Shown here one piece after another: positions 1 to 11,647 of a stretch of 64,000 bases of DNA. The stretch is taken from the NCBI GenBank assembly GCA_039090855.1, contig CM077011.1, positions 22,011,001-22,075,000 of the forward strand. Reading direction: 5' to 3'. A program made the position numbers and the translations under genes. The DNA is from Macrothele yani. Lineage: Eukaryota > Arthropoda > Arachnida > Araneae > Macrothelidae. A model generated the notes under the pieces. That model did not search any database and was not told the DNA's origin. It saw nothing but the letters and a program-made list of their open reading frames with translations. Position 1 is the first letter of the stretch, and each line of letters begins with the position of its first letter.

Positions 1-5
1 TTTTA

Positions 6-226
6 AAGATGACAATCCGATTTTTGGCGTAAATGTGACAAGGATGGTAAAAGTCAGATAATATCCAAAAACTTGAAATTTGTCATCGTCCTGGAGCGGG
101 ACTCGAACCTGCATCTCCCAGATAGCGCCCGGATATGCTCCAGGACGATGAAAAATTTCAAGTTTTTGGATATTATCTGACTTACCATCCTTGTCACATT
201 TACGCCAAAAATCGGATTGTCATCTT
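6..226. repeat. Foldback repeat with tRNA-like spacer
   Basis: Two arms (6-97 and 137-226) are reverse complements with only a few differences and could form a stem of about 90 bp. The 39-bp spacer holds a B-box-like string on the minus strand (GGTTCGAGTCC, within 98-125), so a tRNA-derived SINE head probably lies at the centre and one body sequence was copied in inverted orientation on both sides of it. No coding capacity. The left arm begins almost at the window edge, so the element may extend beyond it. Confidence 0.75.
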
Positions 227-239
227 CAGAATGAAACAT

Positions 240-1454
240 TTGTTTATTCGAGGTATTTATTGTTTAAGTACTCTCGATTTGTTTGAGCAATACATGATGA
301 AATTAGACAAACACTTTTTAAAATAGAATTGTTTCATACTAAGCATATCTGCATTCTATAGAACCATACATTGAAACTGATACAGGAAATCGCTTGTGAC
401 ATTTCCGTAATCAGATTTATTCGCTTCTCCAAATCATGAAGAAATTCCGTTTCAATGATGTACGAAGTTAATATGAAATTTAAAATGTGTATTGAAAAGA
501 AGTCAATGTTATAGTTTTTGAGTAAGGACTCTCAGCAATTAATGCGATATAAGAGATAGACCAGATAACCGAATATATATATTTATGAAGCATGTCTTGC
601 AGAGAAAGGAGATTAGATGATGAAATTAGTAGACCAGTGCATTTATCTCTGCAAGTCATAACTGCATTAGTGTGATTTCACAACATGATCGGTCTTCGAA
701 AAGTTCTCAAATAGCCATGCATGAAAATGCAATTGTTCCTTCTCTGATGCAGCGTTACTTACCAGGAGTCGGGTCGCAGCAACTCACGTTCTAATCATGT
801 AAGGAGGAACAATGACGTGCTGCAGATATATTATGTGAAGTAAAATGTTGTTACCAAGGTGGAGGAAAATGTTCTGAGGTGTTCTGACCGTGCTGAAAGA
901 ATGATGGGTGCGGTACTAAGGCAATTTATTCAGCCTAAGTGGTAAGAAACATAGGTAGAGGAAAGTCAAAGACATAATATGGGAGTACAAGATTCAAGAA
1001 TATCTGCATGAGAAAAAGATAATGAGTATAACGGACAAAAGATCTTGTGCGCGGCGTGTGCTAGATATCAGTGATGATCGATTGATATACCTAGATCGTT
1101 GTAAATGGAAACCTTTGAAAAATCAACAATAATTAAAATCTGGCGCTATCAGTTTTAAACTTAAATCTTGCAGGTAATCTCTCTTTGAGAAGTTAACTTT
1201 TGAATCTAAGATAACAGCTTAATGATATGTACGTATTCGTGTGATGAAGCTAACAGTTATATTATAAGGTCAGGATACACTGCCATCAGATTTGCGTGAA
1301 TGTTTTCGATGGATGTCTGGGCACGTATTTCACCCTAACTTTACCAAAACTTAGTCGCCATGTCAGTGGAACAGTTGTCGCAGCTCTGGCTCCTGACTGT
1401 TGGTCCGAATGTACCTGAGTCACGGATGAAGCATCGGTGGTGTGCTTTTCTTGC
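240..1454. other. Unassigned AT-rich DNA
   Basis: No open frame, tRNA-like box or repeat match could be supported. A purine-rich stretch at about 840-1130 gives a short peptide-like reading, but it matches nothing I recognise. Confidence 0.5.
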
Positions 1455-1556
1455 GGCACTAACTCCCTCCTTTCCCTTAACGGTTTACCCTAATTAGGGA
1501 CGGATCGACTGCTTATATCATTTAGAGATGCTTATGATAGTCGTTAAACTCCGAAA
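1455..1556 (+). mobile_element. SINE A, old 3' fragment
   Basis: The order of blocks (GGCACT.., CTAATTAGGGACGG, CGACTGCTTATA, GTCGTTAAAC, A-rich end) matches the 3' half of the well-preserved SINE A at 7388-7606, in the same orientation, with many substitutions. The tRNA-like head is absent. It is an ancient, 5'-truncated copy. Confidence 0.65.
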
Positions 1557-3189
1557 AATAAAAAAATAAAATTGCGAAAATTAGTGACCACGCTTTTTTT
1601 CTTCTGCTGTTTTAGCATAAGATTAGTCAACACATAATTAAATAGAGTCCCATGAAATTGAACTCTCATAATGTGTTAGTTGAATAAAAATGCATTGTTT
1701 AGAGCCAGAAGCAACGGCATTTAGCGATTTAGGGAAACAAAATTTTACAAGGCAATACATGCATCTAGTATACTGGTTTGAAAGAGCGAAAGGAAAATGT
1801 TTACCTTACTATATTTTTACATTATTTGAAGCGATGCGGAATCACGGCAAAGAACGAATTTAAACAGTAAAAGAAACTATTAAAATGAATTTCCTGGTCA
1901 AGAAAACATCACTAAATACACCTTTTTTTTTTAATCATATCCATCTTTTTTTGCATCATCTGTTCAACAAACTGTCAGGAAACGTATCCAAAATTATATG
2001 TAATTGAAACATGTTGAGTCCTGAAAACTGGAAAATTATGAGGATTGAAAATATTATTTTGCTAAATAAAACTTGAAAGTAATAATACTTTATTTCTTTT
2101 TCATTCGGAAAGCTATTCCTTAATATCATTTTTGTACAATTTTGGTTTAGCATCACTTTTAATGTGTTTTATTTTATCATCAGCCATCATAACCTCATTA
2201 GAGTTATTTAAGGTTTGTCTTCACTAAATACATCTCATCACAAGGTCGAAATATGTTATCACCCACTTCGCCTTTCAAATTTCTAGGATAATTCAAGGTA
2301 GTCCATTAAAATTTCACGAAATAATATATTTTGAGACCCATATGAACTCTACTGGGAGAGAGAATGAATCGTTTCTGTCAAACGTACGGAGTCATTTGGA
2401 GATCATATATTAAAAGCAAAAGTCCTTGTAAAAGCAAAAAATACTTATCCATGATTGAAACATTACTTTTCTGTTCTATCGATACATGCAAAGCAGATTT
2501 TTTCTCTCCTGAACAGCCATCGTGATAGATGTCGCAAATCGTACGGAAGTTTTTGTTAAAATGAATGACCATTACGTTGAGAATGCAACTAAGAACATTA
2601 TTAAATCTCCCAAGTATGCGATTCTGGAAAAAAACGTATTGTTAAACGTAGTTTCTAACATATATTGGTGAAATTTGGTGGTATTACATTCGATCTAATT
2701 TTGAAAAACGATGTTCTTCAGTAAATACCGATTATTCTTGTTGCATAAATTATACAAATATGATCGAATAGATGTAAATGTTTTTGAACGCTCTGCCATC
2801 ACCACTAAGAGCAGAAACAAAAGGTCGGGAGTGACTAGTGGAAAAATTTGCCTCAGAAGTCATTCAGAATCACAGTGTTCGGGGACATGACAGACGAATA
2901 AGAACCATGCCCATAGAAAAAAAGACAAAGAACGATGAAATACATCGTTGGTGAAAAAGAGATTTAAATGTTGATTTGAATTAATACATATTTGTCCATG
3001 TCAGCCCCGTAAGGAGGAATGAATTACTCTAGGAAGAGTTATTAGTTAGCATGTAAAACAACAAATGGTGCGCAATTGTCGATTATTTGTACCCCCAATT
3101 CAGGACAGAGGGACACACAAAGAAATTGAACAATTGAATACAGCGTATATGCATGGAGTTAAAAATAATTAAAAAAAATTGAGAGTACC
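1557..3189. other. Unassigned AT-rich DNA
   Basis: Long A and T runs and only short chance frames. No recognisable family. Confidence 0.5.
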
Positions 3190-4130
3190 TTGGTACTTTT
3201 CGTAGATGATTTATTCAATACATCTTTTTCCTGCCAAGATATTTGTGGGTGTTAAAGAAAGCGAGTGACTCAAAAGCATACTTTTATTTATATACAACAC
3301 ATTCTCAACACTCACGACCCCACCCAGCTACAGTCTGGTACCTTCTAAGTGACATTAAATCATAACTAACAACAATATTTACTTATTCCTGATATCAAGA
3401 GGTACTTAAGTAGGAGGTGATTTAATGAATGTTATTATTGTAAAACCAATGAACGATGATATGCGAGTCATGAAAGTAATTGTTTTGGAAACTATGGTAA
3501 CAATAGTAACTATTTCGACTGTTTTTATTCTTATATATATGTTATATATAGAACAGTGTTTTTATTCTTATTATATGCTATTTAGATTTAGACGAACGTA
3601 AGCGACCAAGACACCAATCAAATGCATTGTATTACGAAAGTCCATATGCGCAAACTAAAATCTGACCAAGATACAAAAGCAGAATCGCAATGTCATAGTC
3701 AGGTGTATTTGTAACTTTTCGTCTAGGATATCTACAGGTTACGTCCCATACCGGTATACAACATTTTAAAGCTCTCCTCAGTAGCAGGTAACAACTCTTT
3801 GACGGGAGGGGGTCGAAAATAATCCAAATTTCGCTACGACGCATACTTCACTGTTGGGAAAGATGCATATAGCATCAGAATTAATTTTTGTAATGGCTTT
3901 CATCGCATATAGCATGGGGTTCTCGTAATTTACGCAGACTGCAATGACATGTTACATTTATGTAAAACGGGATAAAATAATGTTCGATGATAGTTTAGTA
4001 AAATATATTATAGAGTAACAATGAAATTAACAATTGTTGCGTCAGATTTCAACAATGGATTTGACTATAACACGCCGTTGCCCATTTCCGTTATATCGGA
4101 TTTTTTTACTTGGGATCTACTGTTAAGGAA
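3190..4130 (+). repeat. Dispersed repeat family D, copy 1
   Basis: This segment aligns collinearly with 44820-46560. Shared blocks include TTGTGGGTGT followed by GAGTGA, CACTCACGACC, CTAGGATATCTACAG, CAGTAGCAGGTA, GATAGTTTAGTAAAATAT and GAAATTAAC. Similarity is patchy with many indels, so the shared ancestry is old. No reverse transcriptase or transposase motif is visible, and the family is not recognised. Confidence 0.65.
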
Positions 4131-5265
4131 AGATGCATAATATGGAAAGTTTCAAAATTTAAATTTCTTATCAAGTCAGGATCTTTTGAGACGTTTTGCT
4201 TTTTTTTATTTCGTTAAGAACTTAAACAAAATTACCAGCAAACTACCTTTAAAGAGCAACATGAACTTACTAGTTTTCGGTATAGCTTTTTTTTAATTCA
4301 AAAGCGCATACGCGACATATTTCATTTTCTGCTTGAAAACTTAGAAACAAATCTTCGAACGGAATGAATTTAAAATATTTCTAGGCTTTAATATTCTTAC
4401 ATTTCAGCTACAAGGTTAAATATGGATGGCTTTGGTTTGTGTTGTAGAGATGGATTTTCAATACAGTGTTTCATGAAAAATGTATCTATTAAGCTACTAA
4501 TGTTAGATGGTGGGATTTATATTATTATTTCGATACTTTAGTTGGACTTTGGAACATAGGCGACTATGAGGAGCCGTTTAGCCTTAATTTATTTTCACTG
4601 CATCTAGATAAGTGCAAGAAACAAAGCAGAATTAAAACGTAACTCTCATGTAGCATAGGTGAATTGAACCAGCGAAACGTTAGCGCTGTTTTATCAGCTT
4701 ACTCCGCAAAAGTTTTGGTTCAGTCTTCCTAAATTTTCAATGCACTCAAAAATTTGGCAACATTTAAGGTACCTTTTCAAAATACTTAGCTGCGAGTACA
4801 ATTTCTGAAAGGGAACCACTGGTTTATACGCAATATTCAGATTAGTTCGATGGTTCTAACCTTTCAATACCTGGAAGTATTCTGGATTAAAATTTCAGTA
4901 AATTTCGAATTGCGCTGTGTTAGTAAAATAACAGTTTGATTGCAATGAATATGATTATGCTTGACTTCAACACCTTGCATTACTCAGATGTAGTCGCTGA
5001 ATAACAGAAAGCCCACCGGCGATCTTTCTCTAAAGGCCTTAAATACTAAGTCAGCGGAAACACTGATATCTTAACATCGCAGAGTGCTTCACAGAAACTA
5101 TTCCTCCAGCAGAATTTATAATTTCATAGGCGGTGTTTATCGATTTCCAAGTTAACAGATTCAATAACCATATATGACTTATTACAAACTAGTTAAAATC
5201 TAGTCAATAATGACGGGGGAAAATAAAATTTATGATGCAGAAGTTTGAGTTAAAATTTATGATAT
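4131..5265. other. Unassigned AT-rich DNA
   Basis: No supported feature. A weak tRNA-like string on the minus strand near 4660-4712 (GGTTCAATTC as a possible B box) is too degenerate to call. Confidence 0.45.
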
Positions 5266-5649
5266 TCAGTTATTGAGTTCCACGTCAATAGATGGCGACG
5301 TTGGCTTACAGCTTTCTGAAAATTTCCCGAGCAGTCGGATATGGAAATTTAAAACGACGGGCTGTCTATTTGGTATGTGTTTTGTAAAACCTTTAGTCCT
5401 TATTTCGTCAACACTTCCTTGTACACATTTTTCGTATACAATGACTGAACAATGTATCAATTCCCCCTGTTCTTTGCCGTGAACTATTTTTATCTTGACG
5501 TCGTCAGATCGTCGTACTCTTGCTACATACAGATGGCTAAACACCCGTTCAGGTAGTGAACCAAAATTCCTGATGTAAAGTTTTCGTATCTCTAAAGAGT
5601 TGACCGTGTGACGTAACGCATCTCTGACGTCATGTGAGAATGATTTGGA
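5266..5649 (-). CDS. Unrecognised open frame, possible exon or element fragment
   Basis: Reading the minus strand from 5649 to the stop at 5266 gives about 127 codons without a stop. The frame has no ATG; an in-frame TAA lies at 5650-5652 just upstream, and GTG at 5542-5544 is the only start-like codon noted. The translation has mixed, protein-like composition: basic and hydrophobic residues alternate (for example LYIRNFGSLPERVFSHLYV, then RVRRSDDVKIKIVHGKE). It ends with DVELNN and a stop. I do not recognise a domain. It could be the last exon of a host gene, a transposon ORF fragment or chance. The neighbouring TGACGTCA-like cluster overlaps its upstream end. No poly(A) signal or convincing splice acceptor could be confirmed by eye. 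Confidence 0.25.
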   Translation of the reverse strand, partial: SKSFSHDVRDALRHTVNSLEIRKLYIRNFGSLPERVFSHLYVARVRRSDDVKIKIVHGKEQGELIHCSVIVYEKCVQGSVDEIRTKGFTKHIPNRQPVVLNFHIRLLGKFSESCKPTSPSIDVELNN

Positions 5650-5810
5650 TTAGATGACATCACACCAGCAGCTGTGTTCTTTGTTGCTATGACAACAGAA
5701 CAAAGTGATATACGCGTGGACTGTGCGCGTGCAGGTGATGATGTCACCTACACGAAAGGCTAAGCGTGACGTCACACCATTTGTTTCTCGGTTGTTGCTA
5801 TGACGACTTC
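5605..5810. promoter_or_regulatory. Cluster of TGACGTCA-like (CRE/ATF-type) sites in a duplicated block
   Basis: Perfect TGACGTCA octamers occur at 5625-5632 and 5767-5774, with close variants at 5609-5616 (TGACGTAA) and 5655-5662 (TGACATCA). The segments 5655-5696 and 5767-5807 are diverged direct copies: TGACrTCACACC, a T-rich stretch, then GTTGCTATGACrAC. The octamer is the established CREB/ATF palindrome in animals. Regulatory use here is inference, because no promoter or transcript is identified. Confidence 0.35.
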
Positions 5811-6041
5811 AAAGGTCGTCAGGGAGGAGGAGGGCTCTAGTAAATTATATATTAGGATTATTCTTTTCGTTAGACAAAGACACAGATGTCATGCTGGATT
5901 TTCACGCCTGCTCTTATGTCCCACCCGCAAAAGTATATTTTCTAAGCCCTTTTGAAAATATCTATCAGCTTTCAATTATTGAAATTTTTAAGTTCGTATC
6001 ATTAGCTAGATTTTATGGGTGTTTTAATGATTCAACTCCTT

Positions 6042-6264
6042 TTTTTTTTTTGATTGGAGGTTTAACGACCACCGTTAGCAACTCAATGGGCTAAGGGCAG
6101 TCGCCCGTCCTTAATTTAGGGTCACTGGTTCCAGGGAAGGGAGAGAGAGAGCCAGTGCCGTAAGACAAACACAACATCCATGCCTGACCGGAATTCGAAC
6201 CCGGACCCCTTACGGACGAATGATCAGAGGCCAGTGCCTTAGTCCACGGCGCCACCGGGGCGGC
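6042..6264 (-). mobile_element. SINE A, near full length
   Basis: On the minus strand the copy starts with a tRNA-like head (A box near GTGGCGCCGTGG, B box GGGTTCGAATTCC), continues with the conserved body and ends in an A-rich tail, seen as the T run at the left. The flanks TTCAACTCCTT (6031-6041) and TTCAACTTCTT (6265-6275) are an 11-bp target-site duplication with one mismatch. No protein is encoded. Confidence 0.92.
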
Positions 6265-6417
6265 TTCAACTTCTTTGGAAACTACAGGTATTTTCCGTAA
6301 AACCAAACTTATCGCACTTTACTGCGCCTACCCGCACATTGTAATTAAAATGATGATACCCTCTGTTTCATGCCAATACGAAATGCTACAAAACACTTAC
6401 GGCAAATTTAATCATAG

Positions 6418-6605
6418 CTGCCTCTGTGGCCAACTGGTGTTTGGCTGGGGCTTTCATTCATTCATCGCAGATGGATCTGTGTTCGAATTCTATAGCATGG
6501 GCTTTCTCTCATTCCTAGGACCTGTGGCCCCAAATTATGGGAGGGTGAGCACTTATTGCCCATTGAAACACTCATGGGTGGCGTTAAATTCCTAAACACA
6601 TAAAA
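6418..6605 (+). mobile_element. SINE A, old copy
   Basis: A strongly diverged SINE A in plus orientation. The head (GTGGCCAACTGGTGT.. then GTGTTCGAATTC as B box) is followed by the body blocks CATTCCTAGGACC, CCAAATTATGGGAGGG, TTATTGCCCATTGA and GGCGTTAAA. Confidence 0.7.
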
Positions 6606-7387
6606 ATGCTAATCTTATCACGCAAATTTTATTCTTTTAGATAATTAAGGTCAGCCTCGTTTAAATGTCTCACTATCTATCACACATAACTGTCATATGA
6701 CAGCATCTAATCACCTTTTCCGATTTATGACAGCAAAAGCACAAATGTTGGAAAACTGCTAGCCGCAAGCTGGAAGTGATGAGTCACTGCTGGATGAAAT
6801 CTGCAGCTCACGGTAAGTTAGCGATCCGTTGGTTGCAGCGCTATCAGTTTGCAGCACCTACCACACCGTTGATAGCTCTGCCACATCACAGTCAATTACG
6901 GGCCTCCAAGCTAGCACCACGAGTGGTACGAACCTGGCAACCGAAGCAACCCCAACACGAGGTGCAAGCAGATGGTCTTCGCATGCGCAGAGGCAACACT
7001 TGAACAGTCACTTGGGCTGTCAGTTGACGTCGACGACATTGCCATCGTTTCGTTTTAATGGATGTTAAGAAAACAAAAGCCACATAAGGAAGAATTAATT
7101 TCTTTATAAAATGTCATGTTGACAAAGATTAACGTCGGAGGAAAAATGCATAACGAAATAATGAACTGTATGAAATAAATAACTACTCCCTTATATTTAT
7201 AGAAACTCGTTTAACTTGAATATTCCTTCACTAACACGCTAAGAATCGATAATATAAACAGCCATGAAACACATCCACTTCCTTCTCGTGGACAAGAACT
7301 AATTTCTGAAAACTTATTAAATGGATCTAATAATCTCTCGTTAACATACACAAAAGCGCTTCATACAAGCTCCCCCAATGACACTAA

Positions 7388-7606
7388 TGCCGCCCCGGTG
7401 GCGCAGTGGTCTAAGGCGTTGGCCTCTGATCATTCGTCCGTAAGGGGTCCGGGTTCGAATCCCGGTCAGGCATGGATGTTGTGTTTGTCTTACGGCACTG
7501 GCTCTCTCCCTTCCCTGGAACCAGTGACCTTAAATTAGGGACGGGCGACTGCTTATAGCCCATTGAGTTGCTCACGGTGGTCGTTAAACCTCCAATTAAA
7601 AAAAAA
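7388..7606 (+). mobile_element. SINE A, reference-quality copy nested in copy A
   Basis: The tRNA-like head has A box GGCGCAGTGGTCTAAGGCG and B box GGGTTCGAATCCC, separated by an extra arm-like segment as in class II (Leu/Ser-type) tRNAs. A body of about 130 bp ends in TTAAACCTCCAATT and an A run. A perfect 11-bp duplication, AATGACACTAA, flanks it at 7377-7387 and 7607-7617. It is absent from the matching place in copy B, so it inserted after that duplication. Confidence 0.95.
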
Positions 7607-8174
7607 AATGACACTAAATTACGTTGGGAAAATATGAATATAAAATGGATATTTCTGGAAAACAAGGGTATAAATTCATAACACAATGATCTAGTATAAG
7701 AAAAAAAAGCAACGCTATGTTGAATATAATACACTCATCCATGGGGTGAATACACAAGATTGAAGATATTCGCAGCCAAAAATGCACTTAAAAGAAAATG
7801 TCTCCTATTCAAAACAAATGTAGCTTCGGACGGTGGAAAAATGATCCAATGCTGAAAATGTGTGTATTTAGGTGTTCATGTCACATTATTACATGTGTAT
7901 TAACTAAACAATAGTCTTTCCAGACCACGAGGACAGCACAAAACATTGGAAAACATCTTTAGGTGGGCACACTCGTTGAAAATGAGTGAAGTACCATCAA
8001 TGTGAAAAAAAAATTGTTAAGTTGAAAAGATAAATTCATGAATCATGTAAAACGGACATTTTTGAAAAATAACTCACAATATTGTAAAATTAAAAGATAA
8101 CCCATCCTTTCACATCGCGTAAGAAACGGTCTCACGTTCAAGCAAACTGCTTGACTGGTAACGCCGTTTTGTTG

Positions 8175-8620
8175 TTAAGGTGGACGTAAAGTAATTTCGC
8201 TTCCTATACTTCCAATGGAAAAACTTTTGTACACATTTCCTTCACAATTAGTGTGTTTCCAAAGATGAAAATTTGAACATTGATTAAAATAACTTCATAT
8301 TATAACTTGGAATACTTAATATTTTCTAAAACATAACCATAATTATATTAAAAATCAATAACCTTTCCTTTGGTGGTGTTGAAACCAGAACAAAGATGGC
8401 GCGACCTGTACTTTGATGACGTCTTATACAATCGCAGTGTTAGATTGCATTATTATGGTTATGTTTCAGAAAATATTAAGTATTCCAAGTTATAAAATGA
8501 AGCTATTTTAATCGATGTTCAAAGTTTCATCCTTGGGAACGCATTAATTGTGAAGAAAATGTGTACAGAAGTTTTTCCATTGGAAGTATAGGAAGCAAAA
8601 TTACTTGACGTCCACCTTAA
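8175..8620. mobile_element. TTAA-flanked palindromic MITE
   Basis: The ends read TTAAGGTGGACGT (8175-8187) and ACGTCCACCTTAA (8608-8620), perfect inverted termini inside a TTAA. The inverted arms continue for about 170 bp (8175-8345 against 8453-8620) and the centre is about 100 bp. TTAA targets are established for piggyBac-type transposases, and this would be a non-autonomous derivative. No transposase is present. It is nested inside copy A. Confidence 0.85.
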
Positions 8621-9554
8621 AGGATCTGCTTTTCAACCAAGCGTTCGATGGTTGAATGCTACACCTTAGTTCGATGCTACTCATCCGAGAGTTTTCTCAG
8701 ATCAGTTGAGAAAATTTCCCATGCGTCGTGACGTCACGCAGTAAAATTTCCTGTGTAGAAATACAGCGCCGACCGAGTCCTGACGTCATTTTACATCGCC
8801 GACTCACACGACCACGTGGAGAAAAAAATGGCGCTGACAGAAAATTTCGACGACTTGCGATATAGTCGGCTGTGCTCTTTCTGGGAAATTGGCGGACCAG
8901 ATTCAGGAACATATTACGTTACGTAATCGCGTGGCCATCAGCTGCTGCTGCTGCTACTACTACTGGAAAATGAGCTGGCCACATTAGGCTAGCCGCTATT
9001 TAAGGCACGTTCTTGCTGGACCGTTTAAGCATCACATCCATCACTAGTAACGCTGCTTGTGGTAGCCACTACCAGTGATGGATAACTGATGGCCCTGGTG
9101 TGACATACAACAGATAGCGGTGCCAGCTGTTTACCCGAACTACTGGCCGATGTGTTGGCCGCTGGAACTTTTTATTGACTTCAGTGCTGGGCCCCTGCTG
9201 GCTGCCAGCTATGGATAGAGTGCTGGCTCAGCAAAACTGTTTTGCTGGGATACGAAATTACAAATAAAAAGCAGATAAATAAGTAACTATTAATAATTGA
9301 GGAACGAAATAAAGAAAACTACTTAAGTTATTTACTCTTCAACGTAAAAAACACACCTAACGTAATGCCACAATGCTTTGCACATAATCCAGAGAATTTT
9401 TGTTAACTATGTTATAAACAAATAAAGTCTGTTTCTTCATTTCCTCGAACACTTATATCGTGAAGGATGTTATTTCATTCATTGAACTGGTATTGCTGTC
9501 ATATTCTCTTTTATAACGTTAATATCCGGGTACAGGAACTATTGCTATAACTGT

Positions 9555-9750
9555 AAAAAAGGAGCCTCAAAGCCTTATGGGATAAGTTCTTTTCCGTCCT
9601 CCAGTGTTTATAAATTAAAACAATTTTTAAACATTTTATTAATTATTGAAAAGAATTACCAAAACTGCCTTTTCTTTTTCATATTTTGTTAAAGCTTCAG
9701 ACGAAACTTTCTATTTTTTTAAAACGTTTTATGTTAAGTTTCCGAAAAAA
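9555..9750 (+). repeat. Dispersed repeat E, copy 1
   Basis: This segment matches 14065-14275 in the same orientation: AAAAAAGGAGCCTCAAA, CTTATGGGATAA, TTCTTTTCCGTCCTCCAGTG, then GAAAAGAATkACCAAAACTG and GCTTCAGACGAA. The family is unknown and no coding capacity is seen. Confidence 0.75.
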
Positions 9751-9944
9751 AAAAGTTTGTAAAATCTGTTTTGCTGATGCTAGAGGCCATCTTATCCGTG
9801 AGGCTCCGCAGCAATGCAATGATGGCAGGAACTACAAGTGCGCATCTGACAGACGGAATTGCCAGAGTATATTTTTGTGTTGTCGTATTCTTCCAATCCA
9901 AGTATTGCAAAAACGTTGCACTTCTAAGATTTCTTAGGTTTAAA

Positions 9945-11035
9945 ATTGAATCTGAGAATATGCTCCAGCTTTGTCAGTCTGTCCGTCCACACGATAACTC
10001 GCGTAAAAATAGATCGATTTCGATGAAATTTTAGTATGTGGTAGGGGATCACTAGAGGACGAACCTTATAGAAAATGGACGAAATGGGGTCAAAGGTCAC
10101 GACATAGGAGCGCGATCCATTCCATTGCCCTTATGCATCATAACTTGCGTAAAAATGGTTCGAGTTAGATGAAATTTTAGTATGTGGTGGACCATCAGGG
10201 GACAAAATCTATTGAAAATGGACGAAATGAAGTCAAAGGTTAGGGCATAGGAGCGGGATCCATTCCATTGCCTTTATGCGTCATGACTTGCGTGAAAATA
10301 ATTCGATGTCGATGAAATTTTAGTATGTGGTAGGGGATTACACTTAGGGACGAACCCTATTGAAAATGGATGAAATGGGGTCACGACATAGAAGAGGGAT
10401 CTATTCCACTGCCCTTATGCGTCATAACTTGGGTAAAAATGCTTAAATGTTTTTTTTTTTTTGATTGGAGGTTTAACGACCACTGTGAGCAACTCAATGG
10501 GCTATGGGCAGTCGCTCGTCCCTAATTTAGGGTCACTGGTTCCAGGGAATGGAAAGAGCCAGTGCCGTAAGACAAACACAACATCCATGCCACACCGGGA
10601 TTCGAACCCGGATCCCGTTCAGACGAACGATCAGAGGCCATTGCTTAGACCACTGCGCCACCGGGGCGGCCTTCAATTTCGATGCAATTTTAGTATGTGG
10701 CAGGGGACCACTTGGGACTAACCCTATTGAAAATGGTAGAAATAGGGCCAAAGGTCAGGACATAAGAGCGGGATTCATTCCATCGGCCTTATAAGTCATA
10801 ACTTACGTAAAAACGCTTCTATTGCGACACAACTTTAGTATTTTGTTCCGGAGGTATGCTGAACAAATTCTGTTGAATATCATCGAAATGGGGTCAAAGG
10901 TCAGGACACAGGAGCGATATTTATTCCACAACTATTATCCTCATAACTTGAGTAATTTTTTGAGTAATGATTTCTGGTACGTTGGAAAGCATATTATAAT
11001 CAATGCATTGCACAAATTTACTAAATTGTTTGTGT
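9945..11035 (+). mobile_element. Family R tandem-unit element, copy 1
   Basis: The copy begins in a TATGCTCCAGCTTTGTC head and continues with repeated units of about 140-150 bp. Each unit carries a CATAACTTGCGTAAAAATG-like start, GATGAAATTTTAGTATGTGG, and ATTGAAAATGGACGAAATG followed by GTCAAAGGTC. Unit starts lie near 9985, 10138, 10281, 10420 and 10796. The right end has GATTTCTGGTACGTTGGAAAGC and ATCAATGCATTGCA. A SINE A (10449-10673) interrupts it. No frame is conserved between copies. Confidence 0.8.
10449..10673 (-). mobile_element. SINE A nested in family R copy 1
   Basis: A complete minus-strand copy: B box (GGGTTCGAATCCC reversed at about 10600), A box and T run at the left end. It splits one repeat unit of the family R element. 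A target duplication is not clean (roughly CTTAAAT against CTTCAAT). Confidence 0.9.
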
Positions 11036-11159
11036 AAATTTAAGTTTATTCTCTTATAACGTTAAGGTTCGAAAATGTCTGTCTTTTCTCTTAAACGAGA
11101 ATCATGTTGGCAACACACTGAGATCGGAAAAAGAGTGACGTATATGTGGCCGTATAAGA

Positions 11160-11605
11160 ATGATAGATAACAAGTTAGTAAAATCGTGCAATGCATTGCT
11201 TATGATACGCTTTCCAACATACCAGAAACCATTACTCAAGTTATGAAAATGATTGCTTTGGAATAAATATCGCTCCTGTGCCCTGACCTTTGACCCCATT
11301 ACGATACTATTCAATAGAACCGGTTTAATATACCTCTGGAACTACAACGTTTTGTCGCAATCGAAGCATTTTTACATAAGATATGACGCATAAGTGCAAT
11401 GGAATGATTCCCGCTCCTATGTCCTCACATTTGACTTCATTTCGCCCATTTTCAATAAGGTTTGTCCCCAGGTGGTCCCGTACCACATACTAAAATTTCA
11501 TTGACATCGAACCATTTTTACGCGATTTATCGTGCGGACAGACGGACGGACAAACCGACGGACAAAGCTGGACCGTATACGCTTCTTCAACCTACGGTTG
11601 GAAAA
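11160..11605 (-). mobile_element. Family R element, copy 2 (inverted)
   Basis: The reverse complement of the 43515-43945 type copy. Its terminal block TACGCTTTCCAACATACCAG is at 11207-11227, two to three units follow, and the head is near 11555-11605 (CTTCTTCAACCTACGGTTGG). With copy 1 it forms a head-out inverted pair. Its head abuts copy B of the CCCAGCAAAA element. Confidence 0.8.
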
Positions 11606-11647
11606 GGCAGTGCAGCGATTGTTTATAGGGATTGATGTTATTGATGA

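Larger units (their letters stand above)
6728..9249 (+). mobile_element. CCCAGCAAAA-ended element, copy A
   Basis: This segment aligns with 11648-13231 along its length once the nested SINE (7388-7606) and the TTAA MITE (8175-8620) are removed. The left end reads CAGCAAAAGCACAA and the right end TTTTGCTGGG, an inverted pair. Both subterminal zones are rich in CTGGC/GCCAG words and partly inverted to each other. No transposase frame survives, so it is best described as a non-autonomous DNA element of unknown superfamily. Its left end is more decayed than that of copy B. Confidence 0.7.

Noticed and set aside
7411..7734. 107-codon minus-strand frame over a SINE
   Set aside because: The same peptide pattern (GGLTTTVSNSMG, RDSNPDP) appears over every SINE A copy, so it is a shadow of the SINE sequence.
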